A stretch of DNA of 64,000 bases from Palleronia caenipelagi (lineage in GTDB: Bacteria > Pseudomonadota > Alphaproteobacteria > Rhodobacterales > Rhodobacteraceae), in assembly GCF_007004065.1 (NCBI RefSeq), contig NZ_VFSV01000001.1:124001-188000 (forward strand), read 5' to 3'. The notes below the pieces were generated by a model. That model was not told the DNA's origin and made no database searches. It worked only from the letters and a program-made list of their open reading frames with translations. How positions within the stretch are numbered: position 1 is the first letter of the stretch; each line of letters starts with the position of its first letter. The translations under genes and the position numbers were made by a program. Of this stretch, positions 1-8,064 are shown piece after piece.

Positions 1-251
1 GCGGAGGGCTGGCCGCTCTCATAAGCGCGGGTCATCTCGTTGCCGAAGATCTCGTAGCCTTGCCGCGCGCATTCAGCGATCAGCGCCTCGCGACCGTCGA
101 AATGACGGTAGACGGCAGCAGGGGTGACGCCCGCGCGTTTGGCCGCCTCGGAGAGGGTAAAGCCCGTGGGACCTTTCTCCTCGATCAGCGTCAATGTCGC
201 CGTGATCAGTGCCTGCCGGAGATTGCCGTGGTGATAGCCGCGTTTAGCCAT
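1..251 (-). CDS. TetR-family transcriptional regulator, 5' part (runs off window)
   Basis: Reading the minus strand from the ATG at 251 gives about 83 codons open to the window edge. The protein begins [16 protein letters not shown] and carries the classic TetR N-terminal helix-turn-helix with [22 protein letters not shown], the segment in which the AxxVYRHF motif forms the recognition helix. Only the DNA-binding domain is present, so the ligand cannot be guessed. The ATG overlaps the stop codon of the upstream polyphosphate kinase gene by 8 nt, which implies co-transcription and translational coupling. Family assignment is secure from the HTH; the regulated genes are unknown. Confidence 0.88.
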   Translation of the reverse strand, partial: MAKRGYHHGNLRQALITATLTLIEEKGPTGFTLSEAAKRAGVTPAAVYRHFDGREALIAECARQGYEIFGNEMTRAYESGQPS

Positions 252-1122
252 CGTCGTGATGGGACCAGATCTCCGGGCCGCCGGCGATCTTCGGGTCGGG
301 TCCGGCGTCCAGTTCCGGATCACGGCCATCATAGTGCACCTGCTGCAGGATGGTGCGAATCACGGCGATGCGGGCGCGGCGTTTGTCATCGGCGCGGATT
401 ACCGTCCAGGGGGCGTGGTCGCTGTGGCTGCGTTCAAAGGTTTCGGCAATGGCGGCGCTATAGGCATCCCAGCGCTCCAGCCCTTTGACGTCGATGGAGC
501 TGAGCTTCCACTGCTTCATCGGGTCGCCCTCTCGGTCGAGGAACCGGCGGAGCTGCTCGGCCCGGCCTACGTTCAGCCAGATCTTCACCAGCGTGATGCC
601 TTCCTCGACCAGCATTTTCTCAAACGGGTTCACCTGCTGGAAAAAGGTCTCCCGCTGGGCGTCGGTGCAAAAGCCAAAGACCTTCTCCACCACTCCGCGA
701 TTGTACCACGAGCGGTCATAAAGAACGATCTCACCCGCCGCGGGCAGGGTGTTCACGTAGCGCTGAAAATACCACTGGGTCTGCTCGCGGTCGGTGGGTG
801 CAGACAGAGCGACGACGCGGGTGACGCGAGGGTTCATGTTCTCGCGGATGCGCTTGATCGCGCCACCCTTACCGGCCGCATCGCGTCCCTCGAACACCAC
901 GGCGACCCTCTTGCCTGTGGCCTTCACATCGGCCTGAAGCCGGACGAGCTGCATTTGCAGGTCCTTCAGGGCAGCCTCGTACTCCTTGCGGTCCATCCGC
1001 TCGGGGTAGGGATAATCATCGGTGATGATCTGGCCCTTCTTGCGATGGGAAATCGCGCGGCGGATCTCTGCGGGGGCGGTGTCGTAAAAGCGGCTGATGG
1101 CGCCGTTAAATGGCAGGGGCAT
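244..1122 (-). CDS. ppk2: Polyphosphate kinase 2 (PPK2 family)
   Basis: A 292-residue protein of the PPK2 family, which transfers phosphate between polyphosphate and nucleotides (GDP/GTP or ADP/ATP). The P-loop [10 protein letters not shown] lies at residues 78-87 and a Walker B-like YDRSWYNRG with Asp136 follows, separated by the lid region rich in Arg. Length fits a single-domain (class I) enzyme. The nucleotide preference cannot be read from the sequence. It is the first gene of a minus-strand pair with the TetR-type gene (8-nt overlap) and is divergent from the EamA transporter gene. The start at 1122 gives the N-terminus [13 protein letters not shown]. Confidence 0.93.
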   Translation of the reverse strand: MPLPFNGAISRFYDTAPAEIRRAISHRKKGQIITDDYPYPERMDRKEYEAALKDLQMQLVRLQADVKATGKRVAVVFEGRDAAGKGGAIKRIRENMNPRVTRVVALSAPTDREQTQWYFQRYVNTLPAAGEIVLYDRSWYNRGVVEKVFGFCTDAQRETFFQQVNPFEKMLVEEGITLVKIWLNVGRAEQLRRFLDREGDPMKQWKLSSIDVKGLERWDAYSAAIAETFERSHSDHAPWTVIRADDKRRARIAVIRTILQQVHYDGRDPELDAGPDPKIAGGPEIWSHHDDG

Positions 1123-1167
1123 GACATCTCCTGTTTTGCCTCAGGTTATGCGCGCCAAACGGCAGGT

Positions 1168-1186
1168 GCAATCACCCGTGATTTGC
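1168..1186. promoter_or_regulatory. Inverted repeat in the ppk2/EamA divergent promoter
   Basis: The sequence AATCAC-CC-GTGATT at 1170-1183, flanked by GC and TGC, forms a compact near-palindrome in the 97-bp gap between two divergent genes. It could be a dimeric regulator site, perhaps for the co-transcribed TetR-type protein, but it is a single occurrence and the assignment is inference. Confidence 0.3.
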
Positions 1187-1219
1187 GCCAAGAGGAGTCG
1201 CGAGCAGAGGGAGCGCGGG

Positions 1220-2071
1220 ATGGCACTGGCACGGGCGGCAATGTGGATGTCGGGGGCGGTGGTGTCCTTCTCGACCATGGCTGTGGCGGGCCGGGCGGTG
1301 AGCGCAGAACTCGATACGTTCGAGTTGATGACCTACCGGTCGCTCATCGGTATCGCGCTGGTCTGCGCCATCGGAGGGATGTCGGGCACGCTGGGTCAGA
1401 TCCGCACAGACCGGCTGGGGCTACACCTGATCCGCAACGTGTTTCACTTTGCCGGGCAAAACCTGTGGTTCCTCGCGATCGCGCTGATCCCGCTGGCGCA
1501 GGTTTTCGCATTGGAGTTCACTTCACCCATCTGGGTTGCCCTCTTCGCGCCTCTGGTGCTGGGGGAGCGGCTGACACCACGCAACCTGCTGGCGGCGGTG
1601 ATCGGGTTTTGCGGCATCCTGATCGTCGCGCGCCCCGGCGCGGCGGAGATCGGGCCGGGACAGATCGCAGCATTCTGCGCAGCGCTGGGGTTTGCGGGCT
1701 CTGCGCTCTTCACCCGCAAGCTCACCCGCCATGAGCGGATCACCTCGATCCTGTTCTGGTTGACGGCGATGCAAGCGGTGATGGGCCTCATCTGCGCGGG
1801 AGCGGATGGGCAGATCGCCTGGCCCTCATCGGCGATCTGGCCGTGGCTGATCCTCATCGGATGCGCCGGGCTTTCGGCACATTTCTGCCTGACCTCGGCG
1901 CTCGCCATCGCTCCGGCCCCGATGGTGATGCCGATGGATTTCCTGCGGCTGCCGGTCATCATGGTCGTAGGTTTTTATCTCTACAGTGAACCCGCCGAAA
2001 TCGCGGTGTTCTTCGGGGGGGCGATTATTATTGCCGCGAACGCGATAAACCTGAGGGCACCAGCCAAATGA
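1220..2071 (+). CDS. EamA/DMT-family transporter (10-TM metabolite exporter type)
   Basis: A strongly hydrophobic protein of 283 residues with two internally similar halves, the drug/metabolite transporter (EamA) layout of ten transmembrane helices in the inner membrane. Characteristic segments are the conserved TYRSLIGIAL near helix 2, and P-I-W-V-A-L-F-A-P-L-V-L-G-E-R-L-T closing the first EamA repeat. I chose the ATG at 1220, preceded by a purine-rich GAGGGAGCGCGGG stretch; an upstream in-frame ATG at 1097 would overlap the ppk2 start. Substrate unknown; members export amino acids, nucleosides or other small metabolites. Confidence 0.85.
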   Translation: MALARAAMWMSGAVVSFSTMAVAGRAVSAELDTFELMTYRSLIGIALVCAIGGMSGTLGQIRTDRLGLHLIRNVFHFAGQNLWFLAIALIPLAQVFALEFTSPIWVALFAPLVLGERLTPRNLLAAVIGFCGILIVARPGAAEIGPGQIAAFCAALGFAGSALFTRKLTRHERITSILFWLTAMQAVMGLICAGADGQIAWPSSAIWPWLILIGCAGLSAHFCLTSALAIAPAPMVMPMDFLRLPVIMVVGFYLYSEPAEIAVFFGGAIIIAANAINLRAPAK

Positions 2072-2100
2072 GATGGTCAGCGCTCGGGCATACTCAAACG

Positions 2101-2132
2101 AAAACGGCCCCGGAGATCCCGGGGCCGTTTCT
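2101..2132. terminator. Bidirectional intrinsic terminator
   Basis: An 11-bp perfect stem (AACGGCCCCGG at 2103-2113 with its complement at 2119-2129) and a 5-nt loop, flanked by A-run and T-run. It sits between the convergent EamA gene and the first FadL-type gene and can serve both. Confidence 0.88.
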
Positions 2133-2154
2133 CTGTTAACGGATCGTCCAAGGC

Positions 2155-3375
2155 TCAGAAACGATAGCCAACCTTCATGCCAACCGCGACGATGTCGTTG
2201 CTGTCGAAAGTGGCCCGCTCTTCGCGGGGGATGCCCGTTCCGACGCGGGTGTCGTTCAGCGAGATATAGGTCACGCCGCCCGAAATCGTCACGGCATCCG
2301 TTGCCTTGTACGCAAGGCCCAGAGCGATCGACTTGAAGCCGTCGCTGGCCGGGTTGAGCGGGGTCAGGACGTTGTTGTCCTCATCGGGCTCATAGCCGAG
2401 CGTAATCGAGCCGGCGAGCTTATCCGTCAGCTGGCGGCCAACACCGATTTTCAGGCTCCACTTGTCGGAGGCTTCGGTCAGGCTGGTGCCGTCATTGCCA
2501 GGATCCGCAGCTGCGTCAAACACCCGAGGCGAGGTCTGGAAGTCCTCGTACCACGCATAGCGGAGCTGACCGAACAGCAGCGTCTTGGGGTTCAGACCCA
2601 TCTGGAAATCCAGGTTCACCGATTCCGGGATTTCGACCGTGGTCGTGGAGGTCACCTGAGCGGGGAGGCCAAACGCCCCCTGAAGTGCCAGAGGCAGATT
2701 TTCCTCGGTGTGCAGCTTGTGCTCGGTCTTGCTGTTGTAGGTCAGCGCGACCCGCAGAGCCAGTTCCGGGCGCTCATAGGCGGCACCGATGACGTAGCCG
2801 AGATCCCAGTCGTCCTCGAAATCGGCCGAATACCCGCTCAGCCCACCAAAGGCGAGACCGCGTAGCGTCACATCCGCTTCGACGTTGGTATAGCGCAGAC
2901 CGCCATGCACCGAGTAGTTCTCGTTGAACTTGTAGCGTGCCAGCGCGGTGATCGCCTTGGACTTCAGCTTTGCTTTGGTTCCACCCAGCAGGTTGGACGA
3001 ATCGCCACCGGGCGTGGGCACGGACGGCGCGTCGTCATATTCCCCGTCCGACCCGAACGGCTTGTCGAAGATGAGAGCGAAGGACAGCTTGTCGTCGATG
3101 TCCATCTTCAGCGCGGCGCCGAACTGGTTGAAGTCATTGCCGACATTGTCAATGTCTGCACCGCCCGGAAGCGCAAGGACATTGGGGGCGGCGTAGAGGT
3201 CAGAGTCCTCACCCGTCACGTCCGGCATACCATGGGCAAAGCTGAGCTCCGCGTAGTTTCCTTTTTCAAACAGCACGGTGATGTTCTGGCCCGTGCGGTC
3301 GACGCCCAGTGCCGAAGCCGCTGCCGGCAACAAGGCTATCGTCGCAGCTGTTGCCAAAAGTTGAGTTGATTTCAT
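2155..3375 (-). CDS. FadL/OmpP1-type outer membrane transport protein (paralog 1)
   Basis: A 406-residue outer-membrane beta-barrel of the FadL (OmpP1/TodX) family, which passes long-chain fatty acids or other hydrophobic compounds through the outer membrane. The start at 3375 follows a strong GGAGGAAACGCG ribosome site and gives a signal peptide MKSTQLLATAATIALLPAAASA before mature LGVDRTGQNITVLFEKG. The C-terminus VAVGMKVGYRF ends in the aromatic residue typical of barrel proteins. It is closely similar along its whole length to the divergent gene at 3698; the pair is an inverted duplication. Substrate unknown. Confidence 0.88.
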   Translation of the reverse strand: MKSTQLLATAATIALLPAAASALGVDRTGQNITVLFEKGNYAELSFAHGMPDVTGEDSDLYAAPNVLALPGGADIDNVGNDFNQFGAALKMDIDDKLSFALIFDKPFGSDGEYDDAPSVPTPGGDSSNLLGGTKAKLKSKAITALARYKFNENYSVHGGLRYTNVEADVTLRGLAFGGLSGYSADFEDDWDLGYVIGAAYERPELALRVALTYNSKTEHKLHTEENLPLALQGAFGLPAQVTSTTTVEIPESVNLDFQMGLNPKTLLFGQLRYAWYEDFQTSPRVFDAAADPGNDGTSLTEASDKWSLKIGVGRQLTDKLAGSITLGYEPDEDNNVLTPLNPASDGFKSIALGLAYKATDAVTISGGVTYISLNDTRVGTGIPREERATFDSNDIVAVGMKVGYRF

Positions 3376-3470
3376 CGCGTTTCCTCCAGGTTCCCTTGCG
3401 CTGTCTCGCGCACCCTTCCCCACGCATAAGAGCGCTCTTCTGTGGCTCAAACTATGACGGAGCGTCATTT
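3376..3470 (-). promoter_or_regulatory. Leader of FadL paralog 1 with ATGACG-CTC-CGTCAT palindrome
   Basis: The 95 nt upstream of the start codon align without any gap to the 95 nt upstream of the second FadL gene. At the distal end is a perfect inverted repeat, six bases either side of a 3-nt spacer (3454-3468), followed by CATAGTTTGA that both leaders share. This looks like an operator plus promoter kept after gene duplication. Which regulator binds is unknown. Confidence 0.55.
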
Positions 3471-3602
3471 CTTGTGGATTTGTTCAAAATCGCGGCTAAG
3501 TCGTCACTGTTTTGCGACAGAATGACAGCAGTCGGCTGAACCGGGATCATTCTTGTAGCAAAGGCGCGACACTCGAACCGTCGTCCGGGGAAATTCCACT
3601 CC
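3471..3602. other. Centre of the 322-bp divergent FadL intergenic region
   Basis: Between the two conserved leaders lies about 130 bp without a recognisable gene, repeat or RNA. It is more A+T-rich at 3471-3500 and must contain the outer parts of any divergent promoters. Nothing else is visible. Confidence 0.4.
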
Positions 3603-3697
3603 AATTGACGTTTAGTCATAGTTTGATGGGGCGTTTGGCGGCCTTATTGGTCGCTAGGTGCGCGCGGAGGGGCGCGAGGGACTTCGGAGGACACGCT
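3603..3697 (+). promoter_or_regulatory. Leader of FadL paralog 2 with TGAC-N5-GTCA palindrome
   Basis: This matches the other FadL leader at equal length. It carries TGAC-GTTTA-GTCA at 3606-3618, the counterpart of the perfect palindrome in the other copy, then the shared CATAGTTTGA and a GGAGGACACGCT ribosome site before the ATG at 3698. A TTGACG at 3605-3610 overlapping the palindrome resembles a -35 element, which would suit repression, but no convincing -10 sits at the right distance. Confidence 0.5.
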
Positions 3698-4915
3698 ATG
3701 AAGAGAACCCAACTTTTGGCAACGGCCGCGACGGTTGCGCTGCTGCCGGCCGCAGCGTCCGCGATCGGGCTCGACCGGTCGGGGCAGGATGTCGGGGTCC
3801 TCTTTTCCGAGGGCAACTATTTCGAATTCAGCGCAGCGCGCGCTTTTGCCCATGTCGATGGCCGGGATGTTAACCAGTATGTTCCGGGAACGGGTATCGT
3901 CGCATTCCCCGGCGGAGCAAAATCCGGCGATGCGGCTGGAGATTTCAACCTGTTCGGCGCAGGTCTCAAATACGAGCTGAACGACCAGTGGTCCTTTGCC
4001 GTCATTCTGGACCAGCCTTTCGGATCGGATGTGAAATACAATGATGGCCCGGCAATCCCGACACCCGGGGCAGACCGTTCGAACCTGCTCGGCGGCACCA
4101 GCGCCAGCGTAGATTCCGAGGCGATCACGGCTCTGGCCCGCTACAAGTTCAATGACAACTACTCAGTTCATGGTGGTTTCCACTACACCCGCCTCGACGC
4201 CGATGTCAGCTTGGGTGGCCTCGCCTTTGCGGAGCTCAACGGCTACAAGGTCGATTTCGACAAGGATGGGGATTTCGGTTTTGTCGTTGGTGCCGCCTAC
4301 GAGCGTCCGGAACTCGCGCTCCGCGTTGCGCTGACCTATCGTCAGGGCACAACTCACAAGATGCACACCAAGGAAGACGTGCCAGCCTATTTCCAGCAGT
4401 TTGGGCTGCCGTCGCGCATCACGTCGACCACCGAGATTGACACCCCGGATTCGGTCAATCTCGACTTCCAGACCGGCCTGAACGAGAAGACGCTGCTCTT
4501 CGGGCAGATCCGTTACGCGTGGTACGAAGATGTCAAAGTCGCGCCCGATTTCTTCGATGCGGTCGTGGATCCGTCGAATGACGGCGACAGCATTTCCGAT
4601 ATCGACGATGGCTACAGCCTCACCCTCGGCGTTGGCCGCAAGCTGACCGACCGTCTCTCAGGTTCGATCACCTTTGGTTACGAGCATCGCGATGACGACG
4701 ATCTCGTCTCGCCGCTTTCGCCCAGCAATGGCCAGAAATCCATTGGTCTGGGTCTGGCCTATCAGGCCACCGACCAGATCCGGATCGCCGGGGGCGTACG
4801 GTACGTCACCCTGGGTGATGCCAAGCCCGAGACCGGAACCCCGGACGTGGCCCGTGCCAAGTTCGACAACAACCATGTCATCGTCACAGGTATGGAGATC
4901 GGATACAGCTTCTGA
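3698..4915 (+). CDS. FadL/OmpP1-type outer membrane transport protein (paralog 2)
   Basis: A 405-residue FadL-family outer-membrane protein. The start at 3698 follows GGAGG and gives the signal peptide MKRTQLLATAATVALLPAAASA, then IGLDRSGQDVGVLFSEGNYFEF, nearly parallel to paralog 1. Shared internal segments include DNYSVHGG, AAYERPELALRVALTY, SVNLDFQ and KTLLFGQ(I/L)RYAWYED. The C-terminus VTGMEIGYSF is barrel-like. Divergence is spread over the loops, as expected if the two copies have taken different ligands. An in-frame extension to 3512 is only the translated leader. Function in hydrophobic-compound uptake is inferred from the family. Confidence 0.88.
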   Translation: MKRTQLLATAATVALLPAAASAIGLDRSGQDVGVLFSEGNYFEFSAARAFAHVDGRDVNQYVPGTGIVAFPGGAKSGDAAGDFNLFGAGLKYELNDQWSFAVILDQPFGSDVKYNDGPAIPTPGADRSNLLGGTSASVDSEAITALARYKFNDNYSVHGGFHYTRLDADVSLGGLAFAELNGYKVDFDKDGDFGFVVGAAYERPELALRVALTYRQGTTHKMHTKEDVPAYFQQFGLPSRITSTTEIDTPDSVNLDFQTGLNEKTLLFGQIRYAWYEDVKVAPDFFDAVVDPSNDGDSISDIDDGYSLTLGVGRKLTDRLSGSITFGYEHRDDDDLVSPLSPSNGQKSIGLGLAYQATDQIRIAGGVRYVTLGDAKPETGTPDVARAKFDNNHVIVTGMEIGYSF

Positions 4916-4944
4916 ACGCGACCAACGTGTCAGCAGAACAGAGC

Positions 4945-4969
4945 GGCCCCGGTTTTCCGGGGCCTTTCT
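4945..4969 (+). terminator. Intrinsic terminator after FadL paralog 2
   Basis: GGCCCCGG-TTTT-CCGGGGCC followed by TTTCTT. Confidence 0.88.
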
Positions 4970-5090
4970 TATGAGACGCGTAGAGTCTGGAGTTTCGGCA
5001 AGCGCGACAGGCCTTCGTCTTTATCATCGGAACGGCCGACGACCGGTACGAAGGTCACCTTGTCCGTGATGATTGTTGGAGCGCTTGGAG

Positions 5091-5121
5091 AAAAAGACGA
5101 CGCCCTGTGGCGGGCGTCGTC
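5091..5121 (-). terminator. Intrinsic terminator of the suc-lpd operon
   Basis: On the minus strand a 10-bp stem GACGACGCCC/GGGCGTCGTC with a 6-nt loop is followed directly by a run of five T. It lies 19 bp past the lpd stop and closes the long minus-strand TCA operon. The rest of the gap (4970-5090) holds nothing I recognise. Confidence 0.9.
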
Positions 5122-5139
5122 GCTGACACAGAAGCGATA

Positions 5140-6528
5140 TCAGGAGTGGATTGGCCCGTCGCCGCAGGCCAGCGCCGCTTCGCGCACCGCTTCCGAATAG
5201 GTCGGGTGAGCGTGGCAGGTTAGGGCGAGGTCCTCCGCCGCCGCGCCGAACTCCATGGCCACGCAGATCTCGTGGATCAGGTCGCCTGCCATGGGGCCGA
5301 TGATGTGGGCGCCGAGGATCCGGTCGGTGTCCTTATGTGCCAGCAGCTTGACGAAACCATCGGCGGCGAAATTCGCCTTGGCGCGGCCGTTGCCCATAAA
5401 GCTGAACTTGCCGACCTTGTAGGGAATCCCTGCGTCTTTCAGTTGCTCCTCGGTCTGGCCGACGGTGGCGACCTCCGGGTGGGTATAGATCACGCCCGGG
5501 ATCACGTCGTAATTCACGTGGCCTGCCTTGCCCGCGATCACTTCGGCCACGGCCATGCCCTCATCTTCGGCCTTATGAGCGAGCATCGGACCGGTGATGG
5601 CGTCGCCGATGGCGTAGATGCCGGAGACATTGGTGGCCCAATGGGCGTCGGTCTGAACCTGACCGCGCTGGGTCATCTCGACACCGAGCTCCGCGAGGCC
5701 CAGCCCGTCCGTGTAGGGTTTGCGACCCGTGGCCACGAGAACTGTGTCTGCCTCGACCGTGTGCTCGCTGTCGTCTTTCTTCAGCTTGTAGGTGACGGTG
5801 GCCTTCTTGTTCTTCACCTCGACGCCCTGCACGGCGGCACCCATGGTAAAATCGAGACCCTGACGGGACAGCAGCCGCTGGAAGGTCTTTTGAACCTCGC
5901 CATCCATGCCGGGTGTGATGACGTCGAGATACTCGATCACGCTCACCTCGGCGCCGAGACGGGCGTAGACGGAGCCGAGCTCCAATCCGATGACGCCTGC
6001 GCCGATGACCACCATCTTCTTTGGGATCTTCGGCAGGCTCAGCGCGCCGGTGGAGGAGACCACGATCTCTTCGTCGATCTCGACGCCGGGCAGGGTGGCG
6101 ACATCGGAGCCGGTGGCGATGACGATATTCTTGGCCTCATGGACCTCGTCGCCTACCTTCACCTTGCCTGCCTCGGGGATCGAGCCCCAGCCTTTCAGCC
6201 AGTCGACCTTGTTCTTCTTGAACAGAAACTCGATGCCCTTGGTGTTCTGGCCGATGGTGTCTGCCTTGTACTCCTGCATCACCTTCCAGTCGACCGAAGG
6301 GGATTTGCCCTTCAGGCCCATTTTCGCAAAATTGTGCTGGGCTTCGTGGAGCATCTCGGTGGCGTGAAGGAGCGCCTTCGACGGAATGCAGCCGACGTTG
6401 AGGCAGGTGCCGCCGAGGGTGTCGCGGCCTTCGACGCAAGCTGTTTTCAGACCAAGCTGCGCGCACCGGATGGCGCAGACATAGCCGCCGGGGCCAGAGC
6501 CGATGATGATGACGTCATAAGAAGCCAT
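5140..6528 (-). CDS. lpdA: Dihydrolipoyl dehydrogenase (E3)
   Basis: A 462-residue flavoprotein that reoxidises the dihydrolipoyl groups of 2-oxoacid dehydrogenase complexes with NAD+. The FAD-binding [12 protein letters not shown] is at the N-terminus, the redox-active disulfide is Cys42/Cys47 in [13 protein letters not shown], and the C-terminal [11 protein letters not shown] supplies the catalytic His441/Glu446 pair. It is the last gene of the suc operon, so it most likely serves the 2-oxoglutarate dehydrogenase complex encoded by sucAB upstream. A 134-bp gap with a dispersed repeat separates it from the preceding MAPEG gene. Confidence 0.97.
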   Translation of the reverse strand: MASYDVIIIGSGPGGYVCAIRCAQLGLKTACVEGRDTLGGTCLNVGCIPSKALLHATEMLHEAQHNFAKMGLKGKSPSVDWKVMQEYKADTIGQNTKGIEFLFKKNKVDWLKGWGSIPEAGKVKVGDEVHEAKNIVIATGSDVATLPGVEIDEEIVVSSTGALSLPKIPKKMVVIGAGVIGLELGSVYARLGAEVSVIEYLDVITPGMDGEVQKTFQRLLSRQGLDFTMGAAVQGVEVKNKKATVTYKLKKDDSEHTVEADTVLVATGRKPYTDGLGLAELGVEMTQRGQVQTDAHWATNVSGIYAIGDAITGPMLAHKAEDEGMAVAEVIAGKAGHVNYDVIPGVIYTHPEVATVGQTEEQLKDAGIPYKVGKFSFMGNGRAKANFAADGFVKLLAHKDTDRILGAHIIGPMAGDLIHEICVAMEFGAAAEDLALTCHAHPTYSEAVREAALACGDGPIHS

Positions 6529-6551
6529 GGGGTGAGTCCTTTCTCATGGGT

Positions 6552-6626
6552 CCGGGTTGGGGGCGCTGCCCCCGTCGCTGACGCGACTCCCCCGGGGTAT
6601 TTTCCTGACACAAAGAGGAGAGATGA
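6552..6626 (+). repeat. Dispersed GC-rich intergenic repeat, copy A
   Basis: This holds the ordered elements GGGGGCGCTGCCCCC, a small stem GTCGC-TGAC-GCGAC, CTCCCCCGGGGTATTTTC and CTGACACAAAGAG. The same elements in the same order appear after lolD (34199-34268), with a different stem but the same TGAC loop. It lies between the MAPEG gene and lpdA. It resembles palindromic intergenic repeats I associate with roseobacter genomes. Confidence 0.65.
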
Positions 6627-6662
6627 GCGGGTGTCGAGTCCTGATATGTCCGATCTGGCGGA

Positions 6663-7073
6663 TCACAGGAGGGCTGCGATCAGCAGGACGAGGGTCGCGC
6701 CCCAGCCTGCCATGAAGATGAGGGAGCGGGCGGGGACCCAGCCGAAGGCATAAGCGGGGATGTAAGCGATGCGGGCCGCGAGGTAGATCCACGCGCAGGC
6801 GGCTGTGATGGCGGTCGACTGCCCGGTGACGGTGATGATGCCGGTGGCAACGGCGAAGAGCAGGAGCGCTTCGTTGTGGTTGTTAAAGGCGCGCAGGAGG
6901 CGACCGGTGCGGGTGGTGAGTTGCTCGGCGATCGGGCGGGGCTGCTTTTCCGGGTCGCGGGGACCCATCGTGGTCTGTGCGCCCAGTTCCAGATTGGCAG
7001 GAACCGCGTAGAGGATAAGCTGCACCATTTGCAGGAGCGCGGCGAGGGTGAGGGCGGTGAGTTCCGGGGTCAT
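6663..7073 (-). CDS. MAPEG-family membrane protein
   Basis: A 136-residue protein with four hydrophobic helices. It has the MAPEG features seen in many bacterial members: a short N-terminal helix, the polar loop RTGRLLRAFNNHNEALLLFA (the F-x-N-x-x-E core) and two C-terminal helices with ARIAYIPAYAFGW. MAPEG proteins in eukaryotes include glutathione-dependent membrane enzymes; the bacterial small ones have no firm role. The start at 7073 fits the family length. It lies 2 nt after the small lipoprotein gene and upstream of lpdA, inside the TCA operon. Confidence 0.82.
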   Translation of the reverse strand: MTPELTALTLAALLQMVQLILYAVPANLELGAQTTMGPRDPEKQPRPIAEQLTTRTGRLLRAFNNHNEALLLFAVATGIITVTGQSTAITAACAWIYLAARIAYIPAYAFGWVPARSLIFMAGWGATLVLLIAALL

Positions 7074-7075
7074 GG

Positions 7076-7396
7076 TCAGGCCTCGCAGATGAGGGGAGCG
7101 GCAAGGACGCGGTCTTCGTATTGCGCGCCCTGGGCAGCGGTCTGGGCTTCGATCCGGGCGCGCGGGCGGTCTGCCCATGTGCAGCCGGGCTCACGAGCGA
7201 TTTCTTTTTTCGCCAGTGCGATGCGGGCGTCGAGGTCGCGGGGCTCGTCCGGGTCAAAGAGGAAAATATGCCAGCGCGCGCCATCGCCGGCCGTCTCGGT
7301 GGACGCGAAGTGGCGGACGGAGACCGGTTCGCGTGGGGTGGTGACGCAGGCGGAGAGGAAGATGGCAGAGAACAGTAAGAGAAAATTCGGCTTCAC
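7076..7396 (-). CDS. Small putative lipoprotein, unknown function
   Basis: A 106-residue protein starting with GTG at 7396, overlapping the stop of the gene before it by 4 nt (GTGA). The signal peptide KPNFLLLFSAIFLSACVTT has a lipobox LSAC, so it is probably anchored to the inner or outer membrane. The mature part has the conserved-looking WHIFLFDPDEP and KKEIAREPGCTWADRP and one further pair of cysteines. I do not recognise a domain. An upstream in-frame ATG at 7450 would lie inside the preceding gene and lacks a signal-peptide layout. Confidence 0.7.
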   Translation of the reverse strand: MKPNFLLLFSAIFLSACVTTPREPVSVRHFASTETAGDGARWHIFLFDPDEPRDLDARIALAKKEIAREPGCTWADRPRARIEAQTAAQGAQYEDRVLAAPLICEA

Positions 7397-7995
7397 TTCA
7401 GGACCCGTCGTATTGTAAGCCAGCTGATTGAAATCGGTAATACGACGCACGCAATTATAAGCGTCACGTATATTATCTGATTTTTCCGAAGCATATCAAG
7501 CCATTCGGCTCGTGTCGGATGAAGATATCGGCCAAATTCAGTCATTCGGTCCATAGCGTACTTTGCTTCAGCAGAAGAGTAATCCCACGAATTGGTTTCT
7601 GCATTCCATTCAGGTGGACCAGGGGGTGCTGGCAGGCTAGTTGGTAAGTACCAAAGTGCAAAAGAAAAGACTGGCAGATATAAGACTGCCAGCAATATTG
7701 CGGGCCATATCGCCTTACGGCGCCCTGTCCGGATCCAGAAAAAGACCATTAAGCAGACACCAACGTGAGCAATTATCAACCAAGTTGAGGGCGTCAGTAA
7801 ACCGTTAATCGAAACTCTCGACGAGTAGCGTACGGCATCAACGAAGTCCATTCCTCCGACGCCCGAAAATTTCTGGAGCACGGTTTCCAGAGATCTGATC
7901 AGCGGAGGTAGTAAGAGCATTGCAATAGCCGAATAGGCAAGCCTAATTAGAAAACGGTCTAATGGGCGTATCGACATTTGTTGCGAAGATGTCAT
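7393..7995 (-). CDS. Unrecognised membrane protein, A+T-richer than neighbours
   Basis: A 200-residue protein with about four membrane segments: around residues 15-35, 70-88, 96-116 and 173-193, the last pair separated by a 55-residue polar loop. No family recognised. A hand count over 7441-7620 gives about 45% G+C, far below sucB next to it. It follows a GC-rich hairpin after sucB and is coupled by GTGA overlap to the small lipoprotein gene. The base composition suggests later acquisition than the surrounding TCA genes. Confidence 0.7.
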   Translation of the reverse strand: MTSSQQMSIRPLDRFLIRLAYSAIAMLLLPPLIRSLETVLQKFSGVGGMDFVDAVRYSSRVSINGLLTPSTWLIIAHVGVCLMVFFWIRTGRRKAIWPAILLAVLYLPVFSFALWYLPTSLPAPPGPPEWNAETNSWDYSSAEAKYAMDRMTEFGRYLHPTRAEWLDMLRKNQIIYVTLIIACVVLPISISWLTIRRVLK

Positions 7996-8010
7996 TCACC
8001 TACCTTACGA

Positions 8011-8037
8011 AGTTCCCCCGCCGACCGGCGGGGGCGC
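8011..8037 (-). terminator. Hairpin between sucB and the downstream membrane gene
   Basis: CCCCCGCCG at 8015-8023 pairs with CGGCGGGGG at 8026-8034. No T-run follows, so it may be a partial terminator or an mRNA-stabilising 3' structure that lowers expression of the distal genes. Confidence 0.5.
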
Positions 8038-8064
8038 TCTCAAGATTAATGGTGCGACGATCCA

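Noticed and set aside
256-1734. A 492-aa plus-strand open frame opposite ppk2 and overlapping the EamA gene
   Set aside because: The ppk2 P-loop and the EamA transmembrane repeats are in the other frames; this translation is of shadow type.
4970-5090. A small gene between FadL paralog 2 and lpdA
   Set aside because: Open frames on either strand are short, lack a ribosome site and run through the two terminators.
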